Source of the DNA: a candidate division WOR-3 bacterium
GTDB lineage: Bacteria; Hydrothermota; Hydrothermia; Hydrothermales; JAJRUZ01
Length of the DNA stretch: 64,000 bases
Direction of reading: 5' to 3'
Assembly: GCA_039804025.1 (NCBI GenBank)
Contig: JBDRZP010000014.1
Coordinates: 1-64,000, forward strand
Position 1 is the first letter of the stretch. The number at the start of each line of letters is the position of its first letter. The notes under the pieces are model-generated. The model saw nothing but the letters and a program-made list of their open reading frames with translations. It was not told the DNA's origin and searched no databases. A program made the translations under genes and the position numbers. Below, piece by piece: positions 25,476-34,930 of this stretch.

Positions 25476-27950
25476 TTGTTAGGAGAATCTTATTTTGATA
25501 AGTTTACACAGAGGGCTAAAAAAGCTTTTCAAATTGCAAAGGATGAAGCTATAAGATTAGCCCATTCTGAAGTAGGAACAGAACACCTTTTACTTGCTCT
25601 AACCCGTATGACAGATTCAGTAGCAGCCATGGTTCTTTCAAACCTTGGTGTTGATTTTGACCTTTTGAGAGAAAGAATTGAAGCAGCACATCCTCCTGGA
25701 AATTATGTGACTCCAATGCAGGATTTACCTATGAGTGCAAGTTTAAGAAGAGCTATTCAATATGCAGCTGAAGAAGCAAGAAAACTTGGACATACACATA
25801 TTGGTTCAGAACATTTACTTATTGGTATAATGAGAGAAAAAAGAGGTTTGGGGGCAAAAATACTTTCCCAATTTGGTCTTGATTTTGACCTTGTTGTTGA
25901 AGAAACTTTAAGGCTTTTATCCAGCCTTGAAGAACCTCAACCTGAACAGAAAATGAGCCAATCTATGGGATTTAAGAAAACAAAACTTATTGAACAATTT
26001 GCAACTGATCTTACTTTACTTGCAAAACAGAATAAACTTGATCCTGTTATAGGAAGAGAAGTAGAGATTGAAAGGGTTATGCAGATACTTTCACGAAGAA
26101 AGAAAAATAACCCTGTTCTTATAGGAGAACCAGGTGTTGGTAAAACAGCTATTGTTGAAGGTCTTGCCCAGAAGATAGTTAAAGGTGAAGTGCCTGATTC
26201 TTTGAAGGATAAAAGAATTTTGGCTCTTGATCTTGCTGCAATTGTTGCTGGAACTAAATATAGGGGTCAATTTGAAGAGAGATTAAAGGCTATTTTGAGT
26301 GAAGTAATTATGAGTAAAAACATAATTTTATTTATAGATGAGCTTCATACCCTTGTTGGTGCAGGAGCAGCTGAAGGTGCTATTGATGCATCGAATATTT
26401 TGAAGCCGGCTCTTGCAAGAGGTGAAATCCAGTGTATTGGTGCTACCACAATGGAAGAATATAGAAAATATATAGAAAAAGATGGCGCACTTGAAAGAAG
26501 ATTTCAGCCAATTATAGTTGATCCACCAACTGTTGATGAGACTATAAAAATTTTAAAGGGTTTGAAGGAAAAGTATGAGAACTATCACGGAGTTATATAT
26601 ACCGATGAAGCAATTGATGCAGCTGCAAGGTATGCTGATAGGTACATATCTGACAGATATTTGCCGGATAAGGCTATTGATGTTATCGATGAAGCAGGAG
26701 CAAGGGTTAAACTTATGTCAGGATTTCAAGACGAAGTTATTGAAAGGTATAAGAAAGAAATAGAAAAATTAAAGGAGGAGAAAAATAGAGCAGTTATGGA
26801 ACAGATGTATGAAAGAGCTGCAAGAATAAGGGATGAAATAATGAGATTAACCCAACTTATTGAAAGCAGAAAAGAGGAACTCAAGTTAAAAAGAGAAAGA
26901 CCTAAAGTAACAGAAGAGGACATAGCTTATGTTGTTTCCAGGTGGACTGGTATACCACTTACAAGGATAGAAGAGGAAGAACAAATGAGGCTTTTAAGAA
27001 TGGAGGAAGAACTTAGAAAGAAAGTAATCGGTCAGGATGCAGCTATTGAGCTTATTTCAAGGGCAATTAGAAGGTCAAGAGCAGGTATTAAAGATCCGAG
27101 GAGACCTATCGGTTCCTTTATTTTCCTTGGCCCAACAGGAGTTGGTAAAACACATCTTGCAAAGGTTCTGGCTGAGTTTTTATTTGGTGATGAAAATGCC
27201 TTAATAAGAATTGATATGTCAGAATATATGGAAAAATTTAATGTTTCAAAGCTCATAGGGGCTCCACCTGGTTATGTGGGTTATGAAGAGGGTGGTCAGC
27301 TAACCGAAAAAGTTAGAAGAAAGCCCTATTCTGTTGTTCTTTTTGATGAATTTGAAAAGGCTCATCCAGATGTTTTCAATATTCTTTTACAGATACTTGA
27401 AGATGGTATTCTAACAGATAGTTTTGGTAGAAAGGTTAATTTTAAAAACACGGTTATAATTTTAACAAGTAATATAGGCACAAAATTTTTAAAATCCCAT
27501 CATGGGCTCGGTTTCCACAAGGGCGAAGAAGGCGAATATGATTTTGAAGCAATGAAGAACTTTTTGATGGCAGAAGTAAAAGAACTTTTACCACCTGAAT
27601 TTTTGAACAGAATTGATGAAATAATAGTTTTCAAACCTCTTACAAAAGAAGAGTCAATTAAAATTTCTGAAATTTTATTAAATGAACTTGCTCAAAGAGT
27701 GTTTTCTGATAGAAAGATAAAAGTTGTGTTTACAGAAAAAGCCATTCAATTCATAACAGAAAAAGGTTTTGATCCTGATTTTGGTGCAAGACCCTTAAAA
27801 AGAGTCATAAGAGCTCATATTGAAGATCCACTTTCAGAAGAAATTTTAAAAGGAGTTTTTGAAGAAGGAGATGAAGTGGAAGTTGATGTTAAGGATGAGA
27901 AGATAGTTTTTAGAAAACTTGAAGGAGCGCATGTAGAAAAGGTTAACTAA
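25476..27950 (+). CDS. clpC: ATP-dependent Clp protease ATPase subunit ClpC
   Basis: ClpC is an AAA+ unfoldase that feeds proteins to ClpP. Two Clp_N repeats occupy residues 1-150. The first AAA domain has Walker A GEPGVGKT (217-224) and Walker [13 protein letters not shown]-like coiled coil around [14 protein letters not shown] (about 440) marks ClpC rather than ClpB. The second AAA domain has GPTGVGKT (about 552-559). The chain is 824 residues. The start is TTG, 6-7 nt after AAAAGGAGGT. No clpP or mcsAB is adjacent. Confidence 0.96.
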   Translation: MLGESYFDKFTQRAKKAFQIAKDEAIRLAHSEVGTEHLLLALTRMTDSVAAMVLSNLGVDFDLLRERIEAAHPPGNYVTPMQDLPMSASLRRAIQYAAEEARKLGHTHIGSEHLLIGIMREKRGLGAKILSQFGLDFDLVVEETLRLLSSLEEPQPEQKMSQSMGFKKTKLIEQFATDLTLLAKQNKLDPVIGREVEIERVMQILSRRKKNNPVLIGEPGVGKTAIVEGLAQKIVKGEVPDSLKDKRILALDLAAIVAGTKYRGQFEERLKAILSEVIMSKNIILFIDELHTLVGAGAAEGAIDASNILKPALARGEIQCIGATTMEEYRKYIEKDGALERRFQPIIVDPPTVDETIKILKGLKEKYENYHGVIYTDEAIDAAARYADRYISDRYLPDKAIDVIDEAGARVKLMSGFQDEVIERYKKEIEKLKEEKNRAVMEQMYERAARIRDEIMRLTQLIESRKEELKLKRERPKVTEEDIAYVVSRWTGIPLTRIEEEEQMRLLRMEEELRKKVIGQDAAIELISRAIRRSRAGIKDPRRPIGSFIFLGPTGVGKTHLAKVLAEFLFGDENALIRIDMSEYMEKFNVSKLIGAPPGYVGYEEGGQLTEKVRRKPYSVVLFDEFEKAHPDVFNILLQILEDGILTDSFGRKVNFKNTVIILTSNIGTKFLKSHHGLGFHKGEEGEYDFEAMKNFLMAEVKELLPPEFLNRIDEIIVFKPLTKEESIKISEILLNELAQRVFSDRKIKVVFTEKAIQFITEKGFDPDFGARPLKRVIRAHIEDPLSEEILKGVFEEGDEVEVDVKDEKIVFRKLEGAHVEKVN

Positions 27951-27956
27951 ATTTAT

Positions 27957-30230
27957 ATGAATTTTCTTTTATTTTTATTGCTTATAACACAGGAAAGAAT
28001 CATTGCCGATATTAAGATAGAGGGTAATATTAATGTTTCTTCTGAATTTATAATAAGTTCATCAGGACTAAAAAAGGGTAACCCTTTAAAAGAAGAGGAT
28101 ATTAAAACTGCTATTAAAAATCTTTATAATACAAAGAATTTCAAAAAGGTTTCTATTGAAATTTTAAAGGATGAAAAAGAAAAGGAGGTAGAAGTTTTAA
28201 TAAAAGTTGAGGAAAATCCGAGGGTTTCAGGTATTAAAATTGAAGGAACAAGAAAGGTTAAGGAAAAGGAAATAATAGAAAAGATAAATCTTATAAAGGG
28301 CACACCTTTAACAGGTAGTGACCTTAAGGATTATGAAAATAAGATAATTTCATTATACAGGGAAAAGGGATTCTCAGGAACAAAAGTGGAAACAGAAATT
28401 ATAGAAACTGAAAGACCACTTTTTGTTGATGTTTTATTTAAAATACATGAAGGAGAAAAAGCAAGGATAAAGGAAATTGATATTGTGGGTAACAGAAGTT
28501 TTAGTGATAAAAAACTTGAGATTCTTTTAAGAAACAGGGAAAAAACCTGGTATAGGAAGGCTGTATTCAGGGAAGAATACTTTGAAGAAGACCTGCCTAA
28601 AATAGAGGAATTTTATAAAAATAAAGGATTTCTTGATGCAAAGGTTGACTCTTATAAAATTAATCCTGAAGGTTTATGGCTTTTCATAAAAATTTTTGTT
28701 ACAGAGGGTAAAAAATATTATTTTGGAAAACACAGCTTTGAAGGTAATAAATTCTTTGATGATAAAACTCTTTCAAAAAAACTTAAATTAAAAAGGGGAA
28801 GTGTTTTTTCCTTTAAAAAATTTATGGAATCTGTTCAGGAAATTCAGGGTATATATGCAGATTCAGGTTTTTTACTCATTAAAGTAATTCCAGAAGAAAA
28901 AAGAAAAAGTGAAGAAAAGGATACTATAGATGTTATTTTTCATATAAAAGAAGGACCCCCTTGTTTTGTTAGAAAAATAGAAATTGAAGGGAATGAGAGA
29001 ACAAGAGAATATGTTATAAGAAGGGAACTTGATATTTTCCCTGGTGATAAATTCAACAGACAAAAGGTAATAAAAAGTTTAAGGGATCTTTATTTTTTGA
29101 ATTTTTTTGAAAAAGTTGATTTCTCCTTTAAAATTCTTGAGGATTCTCAGAATGTGGATTTAATTTTTAAAGTAAAGGATAAACCAACAGGAACACTTCA
29201 GGCAGGTGGTTCCTGGTCACAAACTCAAAAGGGTTCCTTACTTTTATCGGTTTCTGAAAATAATCTTTTTGGGAGAGGTCAGCAGGTTTCATTATCCCTT
29301 GAACTTGGACCTTATAGACAGAATATAAGATTTGATTTTACAGAGCCATGGATGTTTCAAAGACATTACCTATTTGGTTTTGATGTTCACCACTACATTG
29401 ATGTTTTCCCTTATGAGTATTCTATTCAAAGAACAGGTTTTTCATTTTCCTTTGCAAGACCCTATGATTTAAATGAATATATATGGACAAGTTCAAGGTA
29501 TGAGTTTGATAGAACTAAGGTATTTGATTTTTATCCTAATTACAATCCTCAGGGAATTTTTGATTTAAGGAAAGAAAAATGGCCAAAAATTGTTTCAAGA
29601 ACAATAAATGCAATTTATTATGATTCAAGGGATAGAAAGTTTAATACAAGGAAAGGTTTAAGGTCAGAATACAGATTAACTTTATCCGGTGGAATATTCC
29701 TTGGAGATGAACACTTTCACAGGCATATATATAGCATTTCCTATTATAAACCTTTTTTCAAAGAAAGAGTTGTTCCTACCTTTAATCTTAAATTAGGTGT
29801 AATGTATCCATATAGTAAATCAAAGCCAATTCCAGTTTATGAGTATTTTAGACCAGGAGGCGTTGCCTTTACGGATTTTGTTATAAGGGGTTATGATGAA
29901 AGGTCTATTGGTTATAGATCTCAAGGTGTTGTAATTGGGGGTCAGGCTGCTTATGCCTTTAATTTTGAACTTAGATTTGTTATTGCAGAACAACTTTATT
30001 TTACTCTGTTTTTTGATATGGGGAATGGATGGATTACTCCTTATTATATGGAAAAGGAATTTAAGAGATTTTTAGAGGGAAAATCAGTGAGATTAAAAAG
30101 GGGATTTGGAGTGGGAGTTAGAATGGAAATTCCCATGCTGGGAATAGTGGGTGTTGACCTTGGTTACGGACTTGATAAAACTGAGAAAGGTTTTATACCT
30201 CATTTTATTCTTGGCTTCCCCTTATGGTAA
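27957..30230 (+). CDS. bamA: Outer-membrane assembly factor BamA (Omp85)
   Basis: BamA inserts beta-barrel proteins in the outer membrane. After a signal peptide (1-17) there are five POTRA domains (to about residue 420) with repeated KIEGNxxxxxxxI motifs. A C-terminal 16-strand barrel follows, containing the conserved lid-lock motif VIRGYDERS and ending in FPLW. The 757-residue length is normal. It starts 6 nt after clpC and overlaps the Skp-like gene by 7 nt. This is the common bamA-skp order and shows the cell is diderm. Confidence 0.95.
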   Translation: MNFLLFLLLITQERIIADIKIEGNINVSSEFIISSSGLKKGNPLKEEDIKTAIKNLYNTKNFKKVSIEILKDEKEKEVEVLIKVEENPRVSGIKIEGTRKVKEKEIIEKINLIKGTPLTGSDLKDYENKIISLYREKGFSGTKVETEIIETERPLFVDVLFKIHEGEKARIKEIDIVGNRSFSDKKLEILLRNREKTWYRKAVFREEYFEEDLPKIEEFYKNKGFLDAKVDSYKINPEGLWLFIKIFVTEGKKYYFGKHSFEGNKFFDDKTLSKKLKLKRGSVFSFKKFMESVQEIQGIYADSGFLLIKVIPEEKRKSEEKDTIDVIFHIKEGPPCFVRKIEIEGNERTREYVIRRELDIFPGDKFNRQKVIKSLRDLYFLNFFEKVDFSFKILEDSQNVDLIFKVKDKPTGTLQAGGSWSQTQKGSLLLSVSENNLFGRGQQVSLSLELGPYRQNIRFDFTEPWMFQRHYLFGFDVHHYIDVFPYEYSIQRTGFSFSFARPYDLNEYIWTSSRYEFDRTKVFDFYPNYNPQGIFDLRKEKWPKIVSRTINAIYYDSRDRKFNTRKGLRSEYRLTLSGGIFLGDEHFHRHIYSISYYKPFFKERVVPTFNLKLGVMYPYSKSKPIPVYEYFRPGGVAFTDFVIRGYDERSIGYRSQGVVIGGQAAYAFNFELRFVIAEQLYFTLFFDMGNGWITPYYMEKEFKRFLEGKSVRLKRGFGVGVRMEIPMLGIVGVDLGYGLDKTEKGFIPHFILGFPLW

Positions 30231-31180
30231 AAAATTTTTTTTTATTTGTTTTTTTCCCTGTTTTTCTTTTTGCTCTTGAAACAAAAATAGGCATAGTTGA
30301 TTTAAAAAGAATCACTGAAAACTACGAAGGAATGAAGGAAGCAAAAGGTGATATTGAAAGACTTGTAAAGGAATGGGAAGGTGAATTGAATAAAAAAAGA
30401 GCAAAAATAGATTCTTTGCAGAGGCTATATGAAGGCGAAAAACCAGGACTTTCTCCTGAAGCAAGGTTAAAAAGAGAAAAGGATTTAGAAAATTTAAAAA
30501 GAGAATATCAGAATTTTATAAAGGAAATCTGGGGAAAAGATGGAAGGTTAGAGCAGAAGACGAAAGAAAGAATACAGCCCATAACAGAAAAGATTAGAAA
30601 GGTGATTAGAGAAATAGCACAAGAGGAAAATGTTGATATTATTTTTGATTCTTCAAAGGATGATATTCTCTATGCAAAGGATGTTATAGATTTAACAGAT
30701 AGGGTTCTTGAAAGGTTAAATATGGAATATAAGGGTAAAGAGATAGCAGAAACAGGGATAATAAGGAGATTGAGAGTCTCTATTTTCCCCTTTAAACTTT
30801 CTGGAGAACTGGTAGGTTCTATTTATCCAAATATTTTTATGAATGAACTTGAAAAGGGTATTAGAAAATCACCTAAATTTGATGTTACAGGAAGTAATGT
30901 CTCTGAGAATAGTATAAAATCAATAGGTTACGATAGAAACACTTTACCTGAAGCCCAGATACCCTTTGTAATAACACAACTTGGAGTTGATTATGCTTTA
31001 TATGGAGAATTGAAGAAAAAGGGAAGTACTGAAATTGAAGTTAATTTTTACATTTATAACATTAAGGGAGAGAAGGTTTTTGAAAATACAATAACCTTCA
31101 CTGAGTCTGAAGAAAAAATTAAAGAAGGTGCTTATTCAGTAGCACAGAGTGTTATTAATTATTTTTCTGAAGGGAAGTAG
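30224..31180 (+). CDS. Skp/OmpH-like periplasmic chaperone fused to a TolB-N/FlgO-like domain
   Basis: Residues 1-17 are a signal peptide. Residues 20-160 match OmpH/Skp (TKIGIVDLKRI, then a long coiled coil, ending EENVDIIFDSSKDDILYA). The second half (about 180-318) is an extra domain beginning RLRVSIFPFKLSG, with LGVDYALYGELKKKG, like the N-terminal alpha/beta domain of TolB or FlgO/LpoB-type lipoproteins. Normal Skp is about 160 residues, so this is a fusion. It overlaps bamA by 7 nt and the convergent hisS by 26 nt. Confidence 0.78.
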   Translation: MVKNFFLFVFFPVFLFALETKIGIVDLKRITENYEGMKEAKGDIERLVKEWEGELNKKRAKIDSLQRLYEGEKPGLSPEARLKREKDLENLKREYQNFIKEIWGKDGRLEQKTKERIQPITEKIRKVIREIAQEENVDIIFDSSKDDILYAKDVIDLTDRVLERLNMEYKGKEIAETGIIRRLRVSIFPFKLSGELVGSIYPNIFMNELEKGIRKSPKFDVTGSNVSENSIKSIGYDRNTLPEAQIPFVITQLGVDYALYGELKKKGSTEIEVNFYIYNIKGEKVFENTITFTESEEKIKEGAYSVAQSVINYFSEGK

Positions 31181-32414
31181 AGTTTATTTCTTTTTCAAAA
31201 ATTTCAAAAGGATTTTGTGATAGAATTTCTTCTCCTTTTATCATATTTTTTAAACGAAAAATATTTTTTCTTAATTCCTCTTCTCCAATAATAAGTGCCC
31301 ACTTTGCCTTTCTCTTATCTGCTTTTCTTAACTGGGATTTTAAACTCTTTGTATCCCATTCCATATCAGAATAAATCCCCCTTTCCCTTAATTTTCTAAC
31401 CCATTTTATTGCTTCTTCTTTCTCCTTTTCAGAAACATAAACTACATAGATAAGATTTTTTTCTTTTTTTTCATAATTTTCCATTGCAATCATTAATCTT
31501 TCAACACCAAAGGCAAAACCAATACCAGGTGTATCTATTCCTCCTATTATTTTCATTAAATAATCGTATCTACCACCACCTCCAAGAGCATTTTGGGCTC
31601 CTAATTTTTTAGAAATAATTTCAAAAGCTGTTTTTGTATAATAATCAAGACCTCTTACAATAAACGGATTTTCTATGAAATTAAAATTTTCTTTTAAGAG
31701 TAAATTTAAAAGTTTTTCATGGTGATTTAAACATTCATTGCATAAAAAATTTTTTAAAGGCTTTAAAAATTTTATTTTTTCCCTATCTATTTTACAATCT
31801 AATATTCTGAAAGGATTTCTCTCATATCTCTGCTGACAGTTTGAACAGAAATTCTTTATTTTTTCTTTTAATTCTTCTTTTAAATATTCTGAATATTTTT
31901 TTCTATCTTCCAGGCAGCCAACAGAGTTTATTTCAAATACATAATCCTTGATATTTATTTCCTTTAAAATATCTTCAGCAAGAATTAAAATTTCAAGATC
32001 AATGTAAGGTTCTTTGAAACCTACAGCTTCAGCACCCAGTTGATAAAATTCCCTGTATCTTCCCTTCTGGGGTTTTTCGTATCTGAACATATTTAGAAAG
32101 TAAGAAAATTTTGAAGGGAGTTCTATATTTTCTTCAACAATTGCTCTTAAAACAGGGGGTGTTCCTTCAGGTCTTAAGGCAAGTTTTCTTCCTTTTAAAT
32201 CTTCAAAAACATACATTTCTTTTTCCACAATATCAGTTGTTTCACCTGTTGATTTTTCAAAGAGTTCTTTAACTTCAAAAGTTGGCGTTATTATGAAGTT
32301 ATATCCATAAAGTTCACAAACTTTTTTTGATTTTTCAAAGATAAAGATGAATTTATCAAATTCCTCTCCATATATATCTCTTGTTCCACGAATTTTTTGA
32401 TATTTTTTTTCCAT
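31155..32414 (-). CDS. hisS: Histidyl-tRNA synthetase
   Basis: The enzyme charges tRNA-His. The class II motifs are visible: motif 2 around FRYEKPQKGRYREFYQ, the histidine-binding GLDYYTKTAFEI and GGGGRYD, and motif 3 GIGFAFGVERL. LRPEGTPPVLRA is the substrate loop, and a C-terminal anticodon-binding domain follows (about 330-419). Length 419 is normal. Its 3' end overlaps the convergent Skp-fusion gene by 26 nt. Confidence 0.96.
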   Translation of the reverse strand: MEKKYQKIRGTRDIYGEEFDKFIFIFEKSKKVCELYGYNFIITPTFEVKELFEKSTGETTDIVEKEMYVFEDLKGRKLALRPEGTPPVLRAIVEENIELPSKFSYFLNMFRYEKPQKGRYREFYQLGAEAVGFKEPYIDLEILILAEDILKEINIKDYVFEINSVGCLEDRKKYSEYLKEELKEKIKNFCSNCQQRYERNPFRILDCKIDREKIKFLKPLKNFLCNECLNHHEKLLNLLLKENFNFIENPFIVRGLDYYTKTAFEIISKKLGAQNALGGGGRYDYLMKIIGGIDTPGIGFAFGVERLMIAMENYEKKEKNLIYVVYVSEKEKEEAIKWVRKLRERGIYSDMEWDTKSLKSQLRKADKRKAKWALIIGEEELRKNIFRLKNMIKGEEILSQNPFEIFEKEINSTSLQKNN

Positions 32415-32426
32415 TTAAATTAAAAT
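32397..32426 (+). promoter_or_regulatory. Candidate promoter of the SurA-like gene
   Basis: TTGATA (32397-32402), an 18-bp spacer and TAAAAT (32421-32426). The predicted start near 32433 would put the T-arm-like hairpin at the very 5' end of the mRNA. A TATAAT at 32429-32434 is an alternative -10 box; using it would start transcription inside the hairpin. Confidence 0.5.
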
Positions 32427-32434
32427 TTTATAAT

Positions 32435-32451
32435 AAAGGTTCAAGCCCTTT
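32435..32451 (+). promoter_or_regulatory. T-arm-like leader hairpin, copy 2
   Basis: The stem AAAGG/CCTTT (5 bp) closes the 7-base loop TTCAAGC. The CC ends 23 nt before the GTG start of the SurA-like gene. AAAAGGAG lies between hairpin and start. Confidence 0.6.
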
Positions 32452-32471
32452 CTATTTTAAAAGGAGAACCT

Positions 32472-33311
32472 GTGAAAAATTATTTTATATTATTAATAAT
32501 AGCTCTTCCTTTTATTTTGTCCTGTAAAAAGAAAGAGGAAAAAAAGTTAACTGGAACCCCGATAGCAAAGGTCGGTAATGTTTATATTACTCAGGATGAT
32601 CTTGAAAAGGGTTTGCCTCAATTTGCTTACCAGTTAATGGGAGAGGAACAGAGAAAAGAATTTTTTAATTATGTTATTGACCTTGTTATTTTTTCACTTG
32701 CAGCTGAAAAGGAGGGAATAGATAAAGAGCCTTTGATGAAAGAAAGATTGTTGTGGGCAAGAAGAATGGTTTTATCAGATGAGTATTTCAGGAGAAAAAC
32801 TCAAAATATAATTATTAGGGATTCAAAAGTTGATTCCTTTTACAAAAGTTTTGAAAATGACTTTTTAAAGGAAATAGAGTTTGTTTATTTCTTTGTGAAT
32901 ACATTAAGAGATGCTGAGAATATAAGAAACATATTGATGCAGGGTGTTTTAACTCCTAAACTGATTGAAGAAATTACATCAAAATATAATGCAATCGGTG
33001 ATATTACAAGTGTAAATGCAGGATATTTACATCTTGAAACAGCTCTTCCCTTTCCAAAAGAAATAGCACAGGCTCTTTTAAATCTCCCGAAAGGACAGGT
33101 TTCTGATGTAATTTCTGTCCAAAATCCACCTGGGTTTGCTATTGTGAAAATTTTGAGCAGTTCACCTACTAAACTTTCAAAAAACGAAATTTTGAGCGAT
33201 ATAAGGCAGTATATCCAGCTAACAAAAATAATAAAGGTTAAAGATTCTTTGCGAGAGGAGCTGAAGAAAACTTTCCCTGTTGAAATTTATACAAGAGGGG
33301 GCGCAAAATAG
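32472..33311 (+). CDS. SurA/PrsA-like peptidyl-prolyl isomerase lipoprotein
   Basis: The 279-residue protein starts with GTG after AAAAGGAG. A lipoprotein signal ends at ILSC (Cys18), followed by a lysine-rich linker. AKVGNVYITQDDLEKGL is the usual N-terminal chaperone segment of SurA-like proteins. The region 175-235, with GYLHLETALPFPKEIAQAL and KGQVSDVISVQNPPGFAIVKI, is a parvulin-type rotamase core. It probably helps outer-membrane proteins fold, which fits the nearby bamA and skp genes. Confidence 0.8.
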   Translation: MKNYFILLIIALPFILSCKKKEEKKLTGTPIAKVGNVYITQDDLEKGLPQFAYQLMGEEQRKEFFNYVIDLVIFSLAAEKEGIDKEPLMKERLLWARRMVLSDEYFRRKTQNIIIRDSKVDSFYKSFENDFLKEIEFVYFFVNTLRDAENIRNILMQGVLTPKLIEEITSKYNAIGDITSVNAGYLHLETALPFPKEIAQALLNLPKGQVSDVISVQNPPGFAIVKILSSSPTKLSKNEILSDIRQYIQLTKIIKVKDSLREELKKTFPVEIYTRGGAK

Positions 33312-33326
33312 GTTCAATTCCTTTTA
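33306..33326 (+). promoter_or_regulatory. T-arm-like leader hairpin, copy 3 (overlaps upstream stop codon)
   Basis: AGG/CCT closes the loop TTCAATT, extended by A-T pairs after one T-T mismatch. The first G of the motif is the last base of the TAG stop of the SurA-like gene. The CC ends 23 nt before the next ATG. No promoter or clear Shine-Dalgarno is seen for that gene. Confidence 0.45.
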
Positions 33327-33344
33327 AAAAATTTTAAAGATTTT

Positions 33345-34193
33345 ATGAAAGTGGGAATCTGTGGTGCAGGAACAATGGGAAATGGTATAGCCCATGTTTT
33401 TGCTTTAGAAGGGTTTGATGTTATTTTACAGGATATTTCAATGGAGATTCTTGATAGAGCAATAAATACGATTTCATCCAATATGGATAGGCAAATTAAA
33501 AAGGGTATAATTGATGAGAGAAAAAAGAAGGAAGCCCTTTCAAGGATAAAAAAAACAGTTTCCCTTGATGATCTTTCTGATTGCGACCTTATAGTTGAAG
33601 CAGTATTTGAAGATGTAGAGGTTAAAAAAGAACTTTTCAGGAAATTAGATAAAATTGTTAAGAAGGATGCAATTTTCACTTCTAACACTTCATCAATATC
33701 AATAACCCTTCTTGCCTCTCAAACTGAAAGACAGGAAAAATTCGCTGGTATGCACTTTTTCAATCCTGTTCCTGTTATGAAACTCGTTGAAATAGTTAAG
33801 GGAATAAGAACAAGTAATGATACAATAAATTTTATTTTTGAACTTGCGAAAAAACTTGGAAAAGAACCTGTTATTGTGAATGATTATCCTGGATTTGTTT
33901 CAAATAGGATTTTAATGCCTATGATAAATGAGGCAATTTATGCTTTAATGGAGGGTGTTGCTTCAAAGGAAGAGATAGATAAAGTTATGAAACTTGGTAT
34001 GAATCATCCAATGGGACCTCTTGAACTTGCAGATTTTATAGGTCTTGATGTTTGTCTAAATATATTGGAGGTTTTATACAGGGATTTAGGAGACCCTAAA
34101 TATAGACCCTGTCCCCTTTTAAGAAAAATGGTAGAAGCAAATTTACTTGGAAGAAAAACTGGAAAGGGTTTTTATGATTATACAAAGGGGTAA
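33345..34193 (+). CDS. 3-hydroxybutyryl-CoA dehydrogenase
   Basis: The 282-residue enzyme oxidises (S)-3-hydroxyacyl-CoA with NAD+. The Rossmann motif [10 protein letters not shown] (residues 6-15), the catalytic region [16 protein letters not shown] with its His-Glu pair, and the C-terminal helical domain [15 protein letters not shown] are all typical of the stand-alone Hbd form. It may serve butyrate/acyl-CoA metabolism with the acyl-CoA ligase at 43185. No thiolase or crotonase is adjacent. Confidence 0.95.
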   Translation: MKVGICGAGTMGNGIAHVFALEGFDVILQDISMEILDRAINTISSNMDRQIKKGIIDERKKKEALSRIKKTVSLDDLSDCDLIVEAVFEDVEVKKELFRKLDKIVKKDAIFTSNTSSISITLLASQTERQEKFAGMHFFNPVPVMKLVEIVKGIRTSNDTINFIFELAKKLGKEPVIVNDYPGFVSNRILMPMINEAIYALMEGVASKEEIDKVMKLGMNHPMGPLELADFIGLDVCLNILEVLYRDLGDPKYRPCPLLRKMVEANLLGRKTGKGFYDYTKG

Positions 34194-34297
34194 ATTTTAA
34201 TGAGGGGATAATAGATTTTGAAAAATTAAGAGAAATTCAAAGAAAACTTTCGAAGAAAGTAAGATTAAAAAAAATTAATTTTAAAAAAATAAGGTAT

Positions 34298-34840
34298 GTG
34301 GGAGCCTGTGATGTTTCTTATAAAGAAAAAATCGCAAGAGGAGCAATAGTTATATATGATTTAAAGGAGAAAAGGATAATTTATGAGGGGATAGTTGAAA
34401 AAGAAATCAGTTTTCCTTATGTTCCAACTTTCTTATCTTTTAGAGAGATTCCTGTTTTAGAAGAGCTTTATAAAAAATCACCTATTAAGCCTCAAGTTTT
34501 ATTTATTGATGGTCAGGGCATACTACATCCTTTTAAACTTGGACTTGCTTCTCATTTTGGGGTGCTTTATAATATTATTACAATAGGTATTGCTAAAAAC
34601 AAACTGGAGGGAGAAATTAAAAAAATGCCTGAAAGATTTATGGAAGCAGAACCCGTATATATGGATGGAAAAATATCGGGTTTTTGTTTAAAGTTATCAA
34701 AGGGAAAAAAATATTTGTGGATATCTCCAGGAAACCTGATTACACCGAGAGAAGCCCTTAATTTTACTTTAAAATTTATAAAAGATGGTTATCATTTCTT
34801 AATGAAAAGGGCAGATATATTAAGTAAAAATGTGATTTAA
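34298..34840 (+). CDS. nfi: Endonuclease V (deoxyinosine 3' endonuclease); true 5' end uncertain
   Basis: Endonuclease V cleaves DNA near deoxyinosine. From the first conventional start (GTG 34298) 180 residues follow, with the catalytic Asp in ACDVSY, Glu in FLSFRE and Asp in FIDGQG, plus HPFKLGLASHFG. Residues homologous to the usual N-terminal helix continue upstream in the same frame to about 34208 (GIIDFEKLREIQRKLSKKV), but that stretch has no ATG, GTG or TTG. Either an ATA/ATT start is used or one base is missing near the ATG at 34200. The catalytic core is intact. Confidence 0.88.
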   Translation: MGACDVSYKEKIARGAIVIYDLKEKRIIYEGIVEKEISFPYVPTFLSFREIPVLEELYKKSPIKPQVLFIDGQGILHPFKLGLASHFGVLYNIITIGIAKNKLEGEIKKMPERFMEAEPVYMDGKISGFCLKLSKGKKYLWISPGNLITPREALNFTLKFIKDGYHFLMKRADILSKNVI

Positions 34841-34895
34841 ATCACTTGAAAAAATTTTAAATGGATGCTAAAATTAACTTTATTTTAAAATTAAA

Positions 34896-34912
34896 AGGGG
34901 TTCAAATCCCTT
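34896..34912 (+). promoter_or_regulatory. T-arm-like leader hairpin, copy 4
   Basis: AGGGG pairs with CCCTT (one G-T wobble) around the loop TTCAAAT. The CC ends 21 nt before the ATG of the secreted kelch protein. AAGGAGGT follows the hairpin. Confidence 0.6.
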
Positions 34913-34930
34913 AAAAATTAAGGAGGTTTT

